64,000 nucleotides of DNA, taken from NCBI GenBank assembly GCA_014529385.2, contig CM043949.1, positions 109,893,977 through 109,957,976 on the forward strand. The letters are read 5' to 3'. How positions within the stretch are numbered: the stretch's first letter is position 1; each line of letters begins with the position of its first letter. Below the pieces are notes generated by a model. That model was not told the origin of the DNA and did not search any database. It saw only the letters and a program-made list of their open reading frames with translations. The stretch comes from Adiantum capillus-veneris. Lineage: Eukaryota; Streptophyta; Polypodiopsida; Polypodiales; Pteridaceae. Shown here one piece after another: positions 43,880-55,907 of this stretch. A program made the translations under genes and the position numbers.

Positions 43880-44332
43880 ATGCCTAGTTCTGATCAAGAT
43901 TCACACCAATTCTTTTGCATGCAGCTTGCCCGTGCAGCAGCAAGCTGGGCAGAACCAAAAAAGAGTACCGGAGACCTTTCAAACCCCGCTTATATTTCAC
44001 AGATCATCAAGCTTGAAGGCACTTTGGATGCTTGCCGACGTGATAAGCACTCTCAAAGATCAAATATTTTGTGCGATCAACCCATGGTAGAGGTCTGTTC
44101 TAGTGCTACTGAAACAGAAGATATCAGATTCAAATCGATGATCCGTTTGCCTAATCTGGAGTCGAATCACCAAAACTCATTGCCTTGGCAGTCTCGTTCA
44201 ACATATTATTTTGTTAATGCTATTAGACTATTGGCAATGCAGACGACAGAAGTTCCTATCCTAATCGAGCCTGAAGAAAATGTCAATGTTGTTGTCATTG
44301 AATCCTACAGAAATGTTGAAGGAGTTTTGTAG
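43880..44332 (+). CDS. Open frame of unknown function, probably gene fragment
   Basis: 150 residues from ATG at 43880; not recognised. The frame is mixed in composition, with no transmembrane segment or clear motif. The same register continues upstream with residue-level sense (LVMDNIMPLPSIAHAYSTIM) across stops, suggesting it is the open part of a larger degraded gene. It lies between an AG microsatellite and other gene relics. Could be spurious. Confidence 0.3.
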   Translation: MPSSDQDSHQFFCMQLARAAASWAEPKKSTGDLSNPAYISQIIKLEGTLDACRRDKHSQRSNILCDQPMVEVCSSATETEDIRFKSMIRLPNLESNHQNSLPWQSRSTYYFVNAIRLLAMQTTEVPILIEPEENVNVVVIESYRNVEGVL

Positions 44333-44358
44333 CATTCATGCATTCTTCTACTGCGCTT

Positions 44359-44680
44359 CTATTGAAAGATCACAACTCCCCCTTCACTGTTGTATGTCAA
44401 GGTGATGCCCATGCAGCGAGAAGGGTAGTGGACAAAGGAGACTGTCATGTTGTTCTTGTCTATGGATGAGAAGACCATCACCTTGTAAGACAAGGGACAT
44501 GTGTGGAGGCATACATGATGATGTCCCCTTGCTCCATCACCACTGCAAATTTGCCATAGGAGACCTTGCTGAAGGAACGCTGCGGTTCTCTTGAAGGATG
44601 TATTTGTTCTCCAACCAAAAACCAACCAAGCACACTGCTGGTCCCAGAGTACGAGGAGGTCACCTTCTACCACCCTAACA
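44359..44680 (-). pseudogene. Possible B-lectin-like (S-domain) receptor fragment
   Basis: Across two frames the minus strand reads FSKVSYGKFAVVMEQGDIIM, YASTHVP and MGITLTYNSEGGVVIF. The spacing resembles the beta-prism repeats of bulb-type lectin domains (YRLVMQxDGNLVLY, then LxLxxDGxLxI), as in G-type lectin receptor kinases. The match is weak, broken by frameshifts, and there is no kinase part. Inference only. Confidence 0.3.
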
Positions 44681-44714
44681 CACATACATGGAAAAATTAA
44701 ACACAAGGAGATTT

Positions 44715-44940
44715 CTAGTCAGGGGCTCGAGGGAAAGGCCTTGTTAATCTTCACAGTGCTTTGGCCATATGTCAAATCCCCTTGAAGGCATATGGCACTG
44801 CCTTGGTTGACATGTATGTCTAAAATATCATCTCTTGAAATGCATTGATTGCGGGATATGCCCAACAAGGACTAGGCCATGAAGCTCTGGTCCATTGGTT
44901 TTAGGATGCAAAGCGAGGGAACTTCTTGCACTACGTAGGA
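44715..44940 (+). pseudogene. PPR fragment
   Basis: AYGTALVDMYV ... NALIAGYAQQGLGHEALVHW, with stops, matches one PPR unit pair. Too short and broken for function. Confidence 0.6.
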
Positions 44941-44959
44941 GTCCAATACGTCTATGATG

Positions 44960-45415
44960 TAGAACATAAAGTTAGGTCTGCTTCTCTTCAAGTTTAATCT
45001 ATATCTTGCATCTTTCTATTTGTCTTAGCATGTGTTTTGTGTTTGATAGGGAGGACATATATTTACAACAGTGGACGTTTCAATTGCACAAGCATGACAT
45101 TTCAATTGCACAAGCATGACTTCAACTCGACAACACTACATGACTATGTGTTTGCTTGGCGCAACACATAAACACTATGGGGTAGGGGATGGCTTCCGTT
45201 TCTTATAATTTTTGGAGAGACCATAGTGCCAGCTCTCCACCATACTTTTGTACGGTACCTCTGCATGACGTGCACTATATACTTTGCAGTTTTAGTCTGT
45301 GATGTTTCATTGCAAGACGATATGTTTAACTATTCACATTGATTTTTGTAGCTTGACTCAAACATTGTCTGCCAGCTTGCACAATCGGATGACATTTGTA
45401 CACTATTATCAGGTC
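44960..45415 (+). repeat. Dispersed direct repeat, copy B
   Basis: Second copy of the repeat at 42325-42790. It contains an internal 24-bp tandem duplication (CATTTCAATTGCACAAGCATGA / CATGACATTTCAATTGCACA). Confidence 0.75.
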
Positions 45416-46330
45416 AATAGTGTAGTTCATGTTTTATAGTATGTTAATTGACTTTGCTTGATTGAGAATAAGATGGGTGTCTCAAAGATGGTTCCACTTT
45501 TAGAGACTAAATGGTCGATATTACTAGGTTGAATGGTGCAATCTGCAAATAACTACCAAGGTAGGTTACCTTTCAACCCTTTTTCTCAATTCAATTACCC
45601 TCTTTAGTAGCTCTTTGTCGTATATGGAGCACTCTGGGACACAACTAGCTTCTTCCCAATGCTCATCAAGTCCCAAGCTGAGCTATTATTGGTGCCTATC
45701 AATAGGTTCTACTCATTTTCTCGTGTCACCACAACAAAACCCAAGGCGACAACAATCACAACCAACTAACCAAGTCACCAACTGCGCTCCATAATCTGTC
45801 AGATTATGTACAACAAAGGCCCACCAAGCAAGAACAGTTGGCTTTGATTTTTCTATATATAGAGGATGTTTCATAGCCTGTCCACACTACCCCAGAGTCT
45901 ACCACTATTTACAATTTTCTCCAAGTGGATTTTCTCGTGCTCCCACTCTGAGCCTTAGTGACAATAGGATTTGACGCTCGTCTTCCCTTGCTGAAAGGTT
46001 GTGCACATTACTTCAAAGTGCTTTGCCAAGTCAATCTTTCTTTAATGCAGACGAGGACACCAGCCTCATTATGCACACATGATGCCTGGAAAAACAAAGA
46101 CCTTTTTAATTGGCAACGTACTTTCGTCCGCCAACCAGATCTCTAGCCTAGCCGAGACACTGCCCTGGTTGTGATAGACACGCCGCCTTGGAGATCTTTG
46201 CGCAAATACATTACACCTCTGGACTCTTCAAACATGCAACATTGCATAGCAAGAATTTCAGCCTCATTGTGCATATCACTAGGATGTACCTGTACATGAA
46301 AAGCGGAAATATCCTAGGACGTACCTATAC
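45416..46330. other. Interval with no recognised gene
   Basis: A 62-codon open frame at 45958-46146 was seen but matches nothing I know. Otherwise noncoding. Confidence 0.35.
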
Positions 46331-47045
46331 ATGAAAAGTTACCATATGCCTCAACCAATCTTTCAAAGTCTTCTTGAAGTTGTTGTAACTTTCCTTCCAT
46401 CTACCAAAACAGAAAATTTTGTCCATGCTCTAATAGACCCCGAACAGGCTTTGAGTTTTACATTTCTTAGGGTAGCAACACCGATTCCACCACTCACATT
46501 AGTGATACTGTTGGAGTTGGAGAATCGATTGTACGCAAATATTGCAACTTCATGGTGGATATCCTAGCCACATGATTTCATTCACAGAATATCTCTATGT
46601 CATTCGGCAAATGACTTGATGGATTTATAGGTGACTTTTAGGCCATCACAATGCTGCCAAATGTTTGCGAGGCTATAGATGGCATTGACATAAGGCTAGG
46701 TAGGAGACCTAGGCAGCAAAACACTCCTGCACAATTTTGGTGTAGACATCATTTTCACTCCATTTTGTTGCAAGTGGTGTGCAACACAAGGAACAAGCTA
46801 TGAGATTTATATGTAAGCGTGCCTGGAGGGACTAATGACGCTACACACTGGAAGAGCTCTTCACTATATAGAGTGCATGTGATCCCGACAAGTTCTATCT
46901 AATCTACTGGTTATGTTGGAGCATATGCAATCCAACCATACCTTCTCGCAAACAAAGGTTATAGTTCTTTGGCAATGACGATCACTCCGTTTGTGCAAGT
47001 CAATGTTCCTAGTCTTAGAATGGCAAAGGCTAATTATGCAGCACC
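46331..47045 (+). pseudogene. PIF/Harbinger transposase (DDE nuclease) pseudogene
   Basis: N-part SYHMPQPIFQSLLEVVVTFL followed by VGESIVRKYCNFMVDILA (helix-turn-helix region, about 46510-46570), LPNVCEAIDGIDIRLGRRP (first catalytic Asp, about 46655), FHSILLQVVCNTRN, VPGGTNDATHWKSSSLYR (second catalytic Asp, about 46830-46880) and YAIQPYLLANKGYSSLAMTI, TPF (about 46930-46995). Several stops and frameshifts. Harbinger elements also need a Myb-like partner protein, which was not found here. Confidence 0.75.
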
Positions 47046-49158
47046 CTAGAAGCCACTTAGAGGTGTTCTAGGGTAGTCTATGGCCAATTTTATGGAAAAT
47101 GGTAACAAACAACACACATTTTTGGGACAGTCTAGGTTAGAAAATCCTTGTCAAACACAATGTTAGAGCCAAAGTCAATAGCCCAAAAAAATTCCAAGTT
47201 TTTTTAGCTCATACGCTATCTTTGGGAATATCAAACGTTCAAAAACCAAATTAGCATCTTCTATAATAATTCTAGAAAATTGCTTGGTTAACAGGACATA
47301 AAAGTGTCCAAGGACATAAAAGTGTCATGTTAGCAATCTAGTGTTAAGAGAGCCTCCCAATAGGTGATCTCTTGTTGCAAACCCAAGAAAATTTAGTCTA
47401 ACTACTTTCTTGGGATGTTAGGAATCATTCTCTCATGTTCATGGCCATATATAATTATTTTGAAATCCATTTGTGAATAAGATTCCAACTTGAGAAGAGT
47501 TAATGCTTAGTTATAGTGCTGATTATGTCTGTAAGAGTGGTATTTTTAGGGATATGACCCAACGAATACACAATCACTCCATCTTGGTGGAGGGTCACAG
47601 TTTGATCCCATCATAGTTGTACTTTCAAGGAAAGAAATCCGTAATGCACCAAGGGATAGTGAAAAAATTCAACTTTCCAAGTTGATTCCAATCACTAGCC
47701 CTCTCACTCATATTGCAAAGTGTTTACAATTACCTCCACACACAAGTACATCTTGTACTTGTAGGATGTTCTTTGTTCGGACATACTTATCTGAGACATA
47801 TTCCATACGTGGAGAATATGAGTCTTTGGGAATGACAGTGGTGCCGTTCTTTGAATTATGTGTCACGACAAAGTCCCTAGGTGCTGGTCAAATCCGTTTA
47901 CTATACCATTTTCAGCACATTGTATCATGAACAATTTCAATGGCCAAAAATTGTCGGATACTTAGTAAGACTTGTTAAGGATACAAGTATTGTTAAACAA
48001 ATTTAACTGATGATTGTTAGGTAGCAAAATGAACTAGTTCAATTGGTACCTAGATGTGAGGGAATTTCACATTCTATTATGTTCCAAATATATTGGCACG
48101 ATTTTCACGTAAAAAGTACTTCAGTTTTTTTGGGTGAGCCATGAGCGTAACATTAGCCACAAGCATTGGCAAATACGGTTATGGATATGTAGGTTTGGAT
48201 TTTTTTTTGCTAAATGCATGCACACTAGGTGTTATGGATCTTAGTGTTTAGCAAAGGAGGATTTGGAGTGGCATGCACATTCATCACACTAGTAGCTTCC
48301 AAAGCATTTCTCACTCCATGTGCACTACCTCCATGAGATTACTTGTAGATCTATCAATCACCAATAGAGGTCATGGCTCGGTTTAAGTGCTTGTAGATTA
48401 CCTCAATAAAGTTAACCAAGATGGTTGTTTCGAACATTGTTGACTAATCAGCATTGTTATAACAAATTTTGATCCTTGTTTACCAGTTATTTTGGAGGAT
48501 TGTCTGTAAATGGTGGGGAAATACCTCAGTGTTGCCAGTCATCTATAGAGGATAAACAGATTACAAGGGTTAATCTTGTGTTCTTAGTTATCCAAAGAGG
48601 ATAGGTAATTGACAAGTGTTAAACTTATGCTAAAGGATATGCTAAGTGCATACATTAGCACCACACAATCTAATTAGAAATATTATCTCTCTACTTGGAG
48701 TTTTCTTATCATGAGGCAAATCATGCTTAAATCAAGCTCTCAACCTTCAACACCGGTTATGGTGGGGTTGTTTACTGATGAAGAATAATATTAAGTCAAG
48801 AATTAATACTTTGTTGATGAGTTACGCCAGTCAGTTACTTTAATGAAAAGTGAAAAGAGGTATTCTTTTTAGATACATCTTACTTGTAATAACTCGTTTA
48901 GCATACTCGAGTGAGTTCTAAATGGAGTTTGCACGTTATGTTAGTTATGAGCCAGTTACAAGACGGTGGTAAAGGGACAACAATGTGGAAATCAAGATGC
49001 TCTTCTTAATTTCATTGAACCTCCTACTAAACGGTGCTCCAGTCCAAAGGACAGCTGGATCCATGAGGGATGCCACTACCGAAAACATTGGTGTTCTTTA
49101 TGACGTTATCACCATTTTTGTTTTCGAGGACAAAAAAGCTTATCCAAGGGGGGATTAA
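47046..49158. other. Interval with no recognised gene
   Basis: About 2.1 kb. A frame of about 110 codons around 47600-47930 (stop at 47928) stays open but is not recognised. Near 49120-49158 FVFEDKKAYPRG is followed by a polypurine tract CCAAGGGGGGATTAA, the sort of end seen in gypsy elements, so part may be degraded gypsy interior. Confidence 0.3.
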
Positions 49159-49366
49159 TGTAAGGGCAAGGGTAACCCAGGGGGTCATGGAACTAGGCCA
49201 AGGGTGTGGACGGCTTAGATGTGGACTGGGGATCCAACCAAGCTAGGGCTAAGAGCCACATAGCCTATATATAGGGAGGTGGATCTCCTAAGCTACTCCC
49301 GTGGGTTTCTACAGAGTCCCCCGTTGAAAGTAACCTCTTAGACCCTTAGGGGTAGTGATTTTCTCC
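49159..49366 (+). repeat. Possible truncated LTR
   Basis: Begins TGTAAGGG directly after the polypurine tract and contains a TATA box (CCTATATATAGGG, about 49264) followed by a leader-like stretch. No partner LTR or TSD in the window. Ends before a T-run (about 49369-49381). Confidence 0.3.
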
Positions 49367-49389
49367 TTTTTTTTTTTTTTGAGCTTCAC

Positions 49390-49688
49390 GACAGGATTAT
49401 CCGATAGACAGTTCAATCTATGAGGGCAACCAATTGGCTTGATGAAAGTAGCAATAGTGGTCCACTCGAGATGTCGTACTGGTATATTGCAAATTGGTGT
49501 ATGTGAACCTCGACATTTTGCTCCATAGACCTAACTCCCACATGTCCACCAATGCCCATTTCTTACAAAATATTAGCCATTTGGATCTTTCAAATTCAGC
49601 TAGCATGTTTGATACCCCCGTTATGTCCCTTCTCTTCTCCACCATATTGAAGTTACCCACCAAGAGCCTGGGTTGCATTTATACGGTC
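49390..49688 (-). pseudogene. LINE endonuclease fragment
   Basis: Minus strand reads LLVGNFNMVEKRRDITG ... LVDMWELGLW ... SRFTYTN ... SRVDHYCY, the C-terminal half of a LINE AP endonuclease. Truncated on both sides; different from the LINE at 29-41 kb. Confidence 0.7.
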
Positions 49689-49769
49689 ATATAATGAAAA
49701 TTATACGTATTTTTTGGATTATATAGTGTTTTTTGAATAATACATTGTAAAACATATAATCAAATAAAA

Positions 49770-49866
49770 TCTTCGATTGAAGGTTTCTTCGATCGAAGGT
49801 TTTTTCGATTGAAGAAACCTTCGATCGAAGAACCGTTTAATATATACGTCTCTTTGATCGAAGGAG
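49770..49866. repeat. TTCGATCGAAG palindrome cluster, left
   Basis: Five or so copies of CTTCGATCGAAG or its TTCGATTGAAG variant in about 100 bp, able to form hairpins. Related copies lie at 58612-58634 at the opposite end. Confidence 0.8.
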
Positions 49867-49964
49867 CGTACTGTAACTTTTAGTTTGATAGAGATAGAGG
49901 TGATAGATCAAGCATGTATAAGCATTTTTCAATTTTATTTTTAACTTTTTTTTTGCAAATTTGT

Positions 49965-50860
49965 GTTGTGCTAGAGGTTCACCTTGCACACAAAATTAGT
50001 GTGCAGGTGTGTAGGCCTATTTTGAGGTTGTGTCGACATAATTACACTCTTGGAATAGATAGGACATTACAGCTTTGTCTCATGGTTGTGTAGACCAATT
50101 GGTCACACTCCAGAGAGAGCCATAGGGAGTGTAGAATCCCACTCGTGTTGTGTAGAGGTTCCTTTCTCGCACTTCAGAGATGGGATAGAGGTTTGTCACT
50201 TCGTGTTGTGTATGAGAATACTCACACTTCAGAAGTTGGAAAAATAAACAAACATATTTAGAACCTTGCTATCCAATATAGTTTACTTTACATGCTAGAC
50301 ACATAGCTCAACTATAGTATAAATAAAGTATACATATTTCCACATTTGAAGAGTGAAGAGTTAAGTTTAACTTTAATTTTCTCTTCATTTACAAATGTAT
50401 CAATGTTTATATTTTGTTTGCACTATTGTTTATGCTTTCGTTTTACGTCTCCAACTCACCTAAGCAATAGTACCAGATAGTGAGTGCTAAGTTGAATCTT
50501 TGCTTCTCTTTTCATCACTGTCTGGTACTTGCAATAGGTGAATAAAGATGTACTCTCTACGTGTGTTTTGTGACTATGACAAATAGCCTTTTTCAAGATG
50601 TGATGATTAATGGTTCGACTGTTGCCTTGTGTTAGAGATTTTCTCACACTTGAACAATGAAAAATTTGATTATTTAGTTTTTCAATCAATTTAATAATAG
50701 TGACCACTCTTGTGTTAGACCTATTAGCTCACACAATTGGGCTATTAGTACGTATCGTACACTTTTTGTAGTCTAATAGACTACTTTTGTGTGACATAAA
50801 CTTCCAGTGACCTGTGTTTAGTAGTGTCCACACTTGTGTTAGAGTTTTTAACTCACACAA
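49965..50860 (+). repeat. Left subterminal motif array of hAT element 2
   Basis: At least eight copies of a unit reading (T)TGTGTTAGAG or TTGTGTAGAG, then 6-9 variable bases, then CTCACAC(TT); clearest at about 50130, 50190, 50627, 50707 and 50829. Each unit is itself an imperfect inverted repeat. Subterminal repeats of this sort bind transposase in hAT elements (established for Ac/Ds-like systems); binding here is inferred. Confidence 0.8.
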
Positions 50861-51469
50861 TTAGACTACTTTTTCATAATGTTAACATTTAGGCATCTGT
50901 TTTCTAAATTGAATGTACATTTATTTAATAATTGATAACAAAATCTTATTCCAAAATCATATTCATTGAAAATTGTATATATTTCTTTTGTTGGAACAAA
51001 TCATTCACATTAAATCTTTCTAAGTCTTGATATTAAACATTTTCATATTTCAGCATGTTTGAAATTTGAATTATTCTCTTGGTGTTAATATATCATTGTT
51101 TATTTTTAAAGCCATGCTAGAGACGAAGCTATCACGAGCACATTGAAAAACCGTCACTGAAGCTATTGTTCGCTACCTGCACGGTGTGGAAGAGCAGTAG
51201 TTGCATCGATGTTTTGAAACTGCAAAGCCTTCTAGCTTCAATGATTTTGTCAACACATTGACAAAACATTGCTTTTGAAGTGCTTACAACAATCATTCCC
51301 CACAATATCATTTGATATTGCAATTTTCAGTGGCGGTCAATTACGAGGGTTTGTCAAGCAAGTTTTGGACCAATTCTTGGTTGCTTTTGATGCTCTCTAA
51401 AACCCTAAAGTCTTCTCTCTCCCTTTAGTATGCAAAAGAATGCAATTGGTTCATCAATTGCATGCAGAA

Positions 51470-52137
51470 ATGAAAAGAAAAGTAAATAAGAAGGCCCTAG
51501 CAAAAAATCGAGAGTGCCTAATCCTACCGAGCTAGCCACTGAGATAGAAGTGGCAACTCCCGCTCAGCCGGTCAATGTAGAAGCAGTAGCCCAAGGCGAT
51601 GATCCACTAGTATTGCACCTTCTACAAGATCGACATGTTTTCCACTTGCAAACTCCCCAACTCAGAGAAGGGAGATGGGCATATGTCAAGCAAGTTTGTG
51701 TACTGCATCGTGCCTTCTTAGAACTTGTGTATGCAGCTAAAGTATTCAAGATCCAGCCACACGGTCCAACTACTGCACAACAATCCATGGAAAAAGCCAC
51801 CATTTTAAATATCCAACACTGAGGTATAATCCTGCTACTTGGCATCATGCATCACTCCCCACAACCAATGCTTATCTTTAGATGTTGGAACGGTGGCCAT
51901 GTGGAGCAATAGATACAAACATGTCACTTGCTTGCCATCAAAGAGTTTTTGCAAATAGCTGTTAGTATAGAGCGATTCCAAGACAATATCTTGCACATTG
52001 TCAATGCTCTACTGCAAACATTGAAGCTCTTGCATCACCATGATTTTTTGCGCAACGACCTTCATCCTCGCAACATTATGTTGCATTTTGCTGTTTATTG
52101 CGGCATTATAGATTGGGGCACTTCTAGCTTATTCTCA
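51470..52137 (+). pseudogene. Kinase-like gene of hAT element 2 (truncated)
   Basis: Reads through two or three frames: a basic start (MKRKVNKKALAKNR, 51470), then a Gln/Glu-containing linker, LVYAAKVFKIQPHG (about 51730; the beta-3 lysine segment), SMEKATILNIQH (helix C), an MLERWPCGAIDT-like hinge, HHHDFLRNDLHPRNIMLHF (about 52030-52090; catalytic loop with HRD replaced by RND) and GIIDWGTSS (about 52110; DWG for DFG). It stops at 52137, where a gypsy LTR starts, so the activation segment and C-lobe are lost. Stops at about 51822 and 51859 add to the damage. The DLHPxNxML...IIDWG wording is shared with the gene at 701-1456. Confidence 0.72.
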
Positions 52138-52457
52138 TGTCATAAAAACTAATATCTACTTCTCCCAAATGATTTTTTCATGTTAAACTGATAATTTAAT
52201 ATGGGGAAGTACTAGGGGAGTAAAAGCTAGAATATTGGTAAGGCTGCCAGACTGGTCTCTGCAGGGATCCCAGGAGGAAAAATAGGGATCCAAAGGGGGG
52301 ACACTCTGCATAAAAGAAATGTGCTTCAATGGGGCTTAAAAGACATAATAGTCCAAAGGCCAACATAGGGAAAAATTGGATGGTCATGGAAATACTAAAA
52401 AGTCTTCCCACATCCCTAGGAAGGAAGGGCGAGCCCTTTTAGAAGGGGATGAGAGAG

Positions 52458-52515
<58 letters not shown>

Positions 52516-53590
52516 CAAAACTCCCCCTTTACACAAAGGGAATACTGGACACATCTCAGGCTCCTAGGCCAGTTGCCCCCAATCTCCCCTCAAATCCTAT
52601 TGATGGCCATAGAGGTGGACCAATGAGAATTAGGCTAGAGTAAAGTTAGTCTAAGCAATTAAAAAAATGCTTGATAAAAGAAGCAATAGAAATTAAGCTC
52701 CCTAGAAGACTAAGAGGTCCAATGAGATTTTAATTGAATTTCTTAATTACCTAAAGCTCTCACAAAAGGGGAAAGGGGGACACTTGTCAAAAGGCTATCA
52801 ATCATGCTTCTAATTTGTGATTGGCTAAGCTTTACAGGAGCCAATGGGAGTCCATCATGAGCAATTAGCAAGAGGGGTCGACCAAGAAGAGAGAGAGGGC
52901 TGCATTTTACTCTAACACATTGCCACACACATAGAGAACTCATGTGCAAGAAGAACTCCATCTCCTTATCCAAGCATTGAGAAGTAGAGGCCTACACCAA
53001 CAACTCTTGGCTATGAAATGCAGATCCAACCAAGAGCCAAGCTTCAATGGCATGCTCATCTCCTCTACCATACTAAGCTAAGCTATGCTATTAGAGTGAT
53101 TATGTGAGGAGAATACTTGTTTCTCGTAAGATACATCTTCTTCCTCTCAATCTATCCTCATTCCCTGCTAGCTCTCACCATTTTTGAAGGTGTGTGAGGT
53201 CTTGGGAATGAGGCTAGGGACACTAGGTGTGTTTTTCAAGCATAATTTGGTTCATGAAGCTTCCATCTTCATTGTACCAACTAGTTTTGTCAAGGAACAC
53301 AAAGATTGTATTGTACAAAAGTCTCCTTTGATGGGAGAAGCTATAATACAAAGCCTTTATGGAGGGGAACCAGCTCCATGTAAATATGGTCCTCAACTAT
53401 TGTCAGTTGTTCTATTTCTCTCTCTTTTCAAGTATTGTCAATGCCAAATTAGCTAGGTGTAAATTGCTATGTTGCTTTCTCAAATTAAGTACTCTCTCTC
53501 TATGCTCATTAGGAACTTGTTCATAATGAAATGCTCACTATGTTATCAATTTCCACTACACACAAGTGACTAGTGCATTAAAATGTTACA
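52138..53590 (+). repeat. 5' LTR of third gypsy
   Basis: Diverged and about 150 bp shorter than the other family LTRs. Contains (CA)n at about 52460-52513. Confidence 0.88.
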
Positions 53591-53979
53591 TTGGTATCAG
53601 AGCTATTGGTTTCTTTTTTCTTGCTCAAGAAGAGAGGTCCTCAAGCTTGCTACAAATGGTTGGTGTTGTTAATTGCAAAAGAGTAAGTTGAATAGGGATT
53701 TTTTTATCCTTGAAGCACTCCTGCTTTATGCAGTTGACGGGGATACCGTCGAGAGTTATGGTCTTAATAATGGAGTCCTATGGGGCTTGCCTATGGCTTA
53801 ACCATTATTGAGCTATTAGAAGCTTGATAGGAACCGGTGTTGTCTTGGCTCTATTGAACCCTCTCTTCTATTCCTTGCAATTAATAATATTCGAGCCATG
53901 GGTATAGATGCTTGAGTGCTTATCTTTGAAGGTAAAGAGGAGTAGAAACTAGGGCTTGAAACACCTGAAATTTGCTAGT

Positions 53980-55100
53980 ATGGCTGAGAAGGGAAAAGAG
54001 ATTGAAATGAATGTTGATAGCTTTGATTTTGCTAATGAAAGAGCAACTGATGATGCCCCTATGCTTGTAACTATCTTGTTTCTAGGCTTCAACATGCCCT
54101 GGGCAACCCATCTGTCCAAGGTGAAGTGCTACATCAATTGCGCACCCATGATATTCTCCAAACTCCCCACCAAGAAGAGAGAGTACCTAGGAAAGCTCTT
54201 GGTGAGACTTCCAAAAGAGGAATCTCTCTGATAAGGGAAGAAGAGGAGGATTTGTATGAAGGGCTCAAAAACTTGCTACTCGATGAGGCATCTCCCTCCA
54301 AAGGAGAACCCAAGTTTCAACAGTAGAGCCCTCACCAAAAGAATGAGAAAGAAGTGAATCTCCTGCCACCTTAGCAGAGATGGCTCCACGAAGACTGCAG
54401 GCAAAACACCCTCCAACACCCCCTAAACGGAGAAGACCATCGCATACTTCTCTACGCCATAATTCAAAGAGGGAAGAGAGAAAACAAGAGAAGAAAAAGG
54501 CGAGAAAGAGGTCACCCTCTTCTTCATCTTCCTCTTCCTCTTCTGAAGAAAGTGATGGTGCAGACAAGGAGGAACAAGGAAGAAAAAGGCGAGAAAGAGC
54601 TCCCCTCTTCTCTATCCTCCTCATACTCTTCGTCTTCTGAAGAAAGTGATGGTGTTGCTCTTAAACCACCTAAAAGAAGAGGCCATAGGAAGTCTCTTTC
54701 CTCACCTACTATGGCACTTTTGGTGCTACGGACAAAGTTTTGGCCTTTAAACAACAATTTGATGCAACATTTGAAGATGAGGGCTCCACGGAGTCCTCTA
54801 AGTTACATCATGTAGCCATGCATTTTTAAAATTCCGCCAAGCAATGGTGGTCTAGCCTATGAGCAAATGATGAAGCTCCATGAACATGGAAATCTTTAAT
54901 AGCCTCCATCATGGAGCAGTTTTTGGCAACCGATGCCAAAGACAAAGTACTTAGTGAATGGTGAAGCTTAAATCTCTCTCCTTACGAATCTATCCACAAA
55001 TATGTAGACAAGTTTTGGGATTTACATCTCAGCAATTGTCTTAAAAAAGATGGATTTTGGAGAGCAAAAACAACAATTTTGTGCGCGTTTAACAGAGGAT
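53980..55100 (+). pseudogene. Third gypsy gag (broken)
   Basis: Starts MAEKGKEIEMNVDSFDFANE at about 53980; frameshift after DAPMLV. Lys/Arg/Ser-rich segment partly duplicated (EESDG occurs twice, about 54550 and 54645). Ends FCARLTEDMAKYVNLQ, then jumps to RT. Confidence 0.78.
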
Positions 55101-55109
55101 ATGGCGAAA

Positions 55110-55907
55110 TATGTTAACCTACAGGGGTCGACCTACTTCAATAGGATTGACCTAAAAAGTGGCTACCATCAAATAAGGATAGTTGATCAACGCATTGTAA
55201 AGACCACATTTCGTACTATGTTTGGTCTTTACGAGTACATTGTCATGCATTTTGGCTTGACCAATGCACCAACCACAATTAACCGCTTGATGGAGAAGCT
55301 ATTCAGGCCTACCAAACCTTTACTGGAGTGTTCTTTGATGATATAATCATCTACTCTAATTCATTAGACGAACACAAGCAACACCTCCAGGTAATATTTC
55401 AAGTTTTATGAGAGAATAAACTTTATATTAGTGAAAGAAAAGTGAATTTTTCTTACAAGAGATTCACTATTTAGGTCACATTATCTCTCAAGATGGCATC
55501 CAAATGGATCCATCAAAGTTAGAGGTAATAAAAGGATGGCCTAATCCAAGGAATCTGCATGAAGTAAGAAGCTTTATAGGTATGTGTGCATACTATAGAC
55601 GCTTCATAGAAAAGTTCTCACAAATTGCACGACCATTACTGACCTAACCAAGAAAAAAATTAGGTATATATGGTCCACCAAGGAGAACAATGATTTTGAA
55701 AAGCTTATCTCTCAACCTGTGCTTACACTGCCGGATCTCTCAAAGCCCTTTAAGGTCCAATGCCACGCTTGTAGTGATTGCCTTGGAGCCGTTTTGCTCC
55801 AAGAAGGGCATGCCATAGCCTATGAAAGTCGAAGGCTTGATCCTGTTGAGCAAGCTCTAGGCATATATGAGAAGGAACTCTCAACAGTTCTACATGCTCT
55901 AGACTTG
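55110..55907 (+). pseudogene. Third gypsy RT and RNase H (broken)
   Basis: GSTYFNRIDLKSGYHQIRIV, FGLTNAPTTINRLMEKLF, then frameshifts through the FFDDIII region; RNase H LSKPFKVQCHACSDCLGAVL ends in LHALDL at the truncation point. Confidence 0.82.

Larger units (their letters stand above)
52138..55907 (+). mobile_element. Third gypsy copy, truncated, inside hAT element 2
   Basis: 5' LTR 52138-53590 (1,453 bp, TGTCATAAAAAC ... TGTTACA), primer site TGGTATCAGAGC at 53592-53603, degraded gag, a deletion joining gag directly to RT, degraded RT and RNase H, and an abrupt end at about 55907 inside RNase H. No integrase or 3' LTR. Same family as the other two gypsy copies but older and more diverged. 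Confidence 0.9.

Noticed and set aside
47600-47930. Open frame of about 110 codons
   Set aside because: Not recognised and surrounded by noncoding sequence; kept only as a note in the interval entry.
49965-50860. CRISPR-like array
   Set aside because: Units are variable, spacing is irregular, they mirror an inverted set 7 kb away, and the context is a plant transposon.
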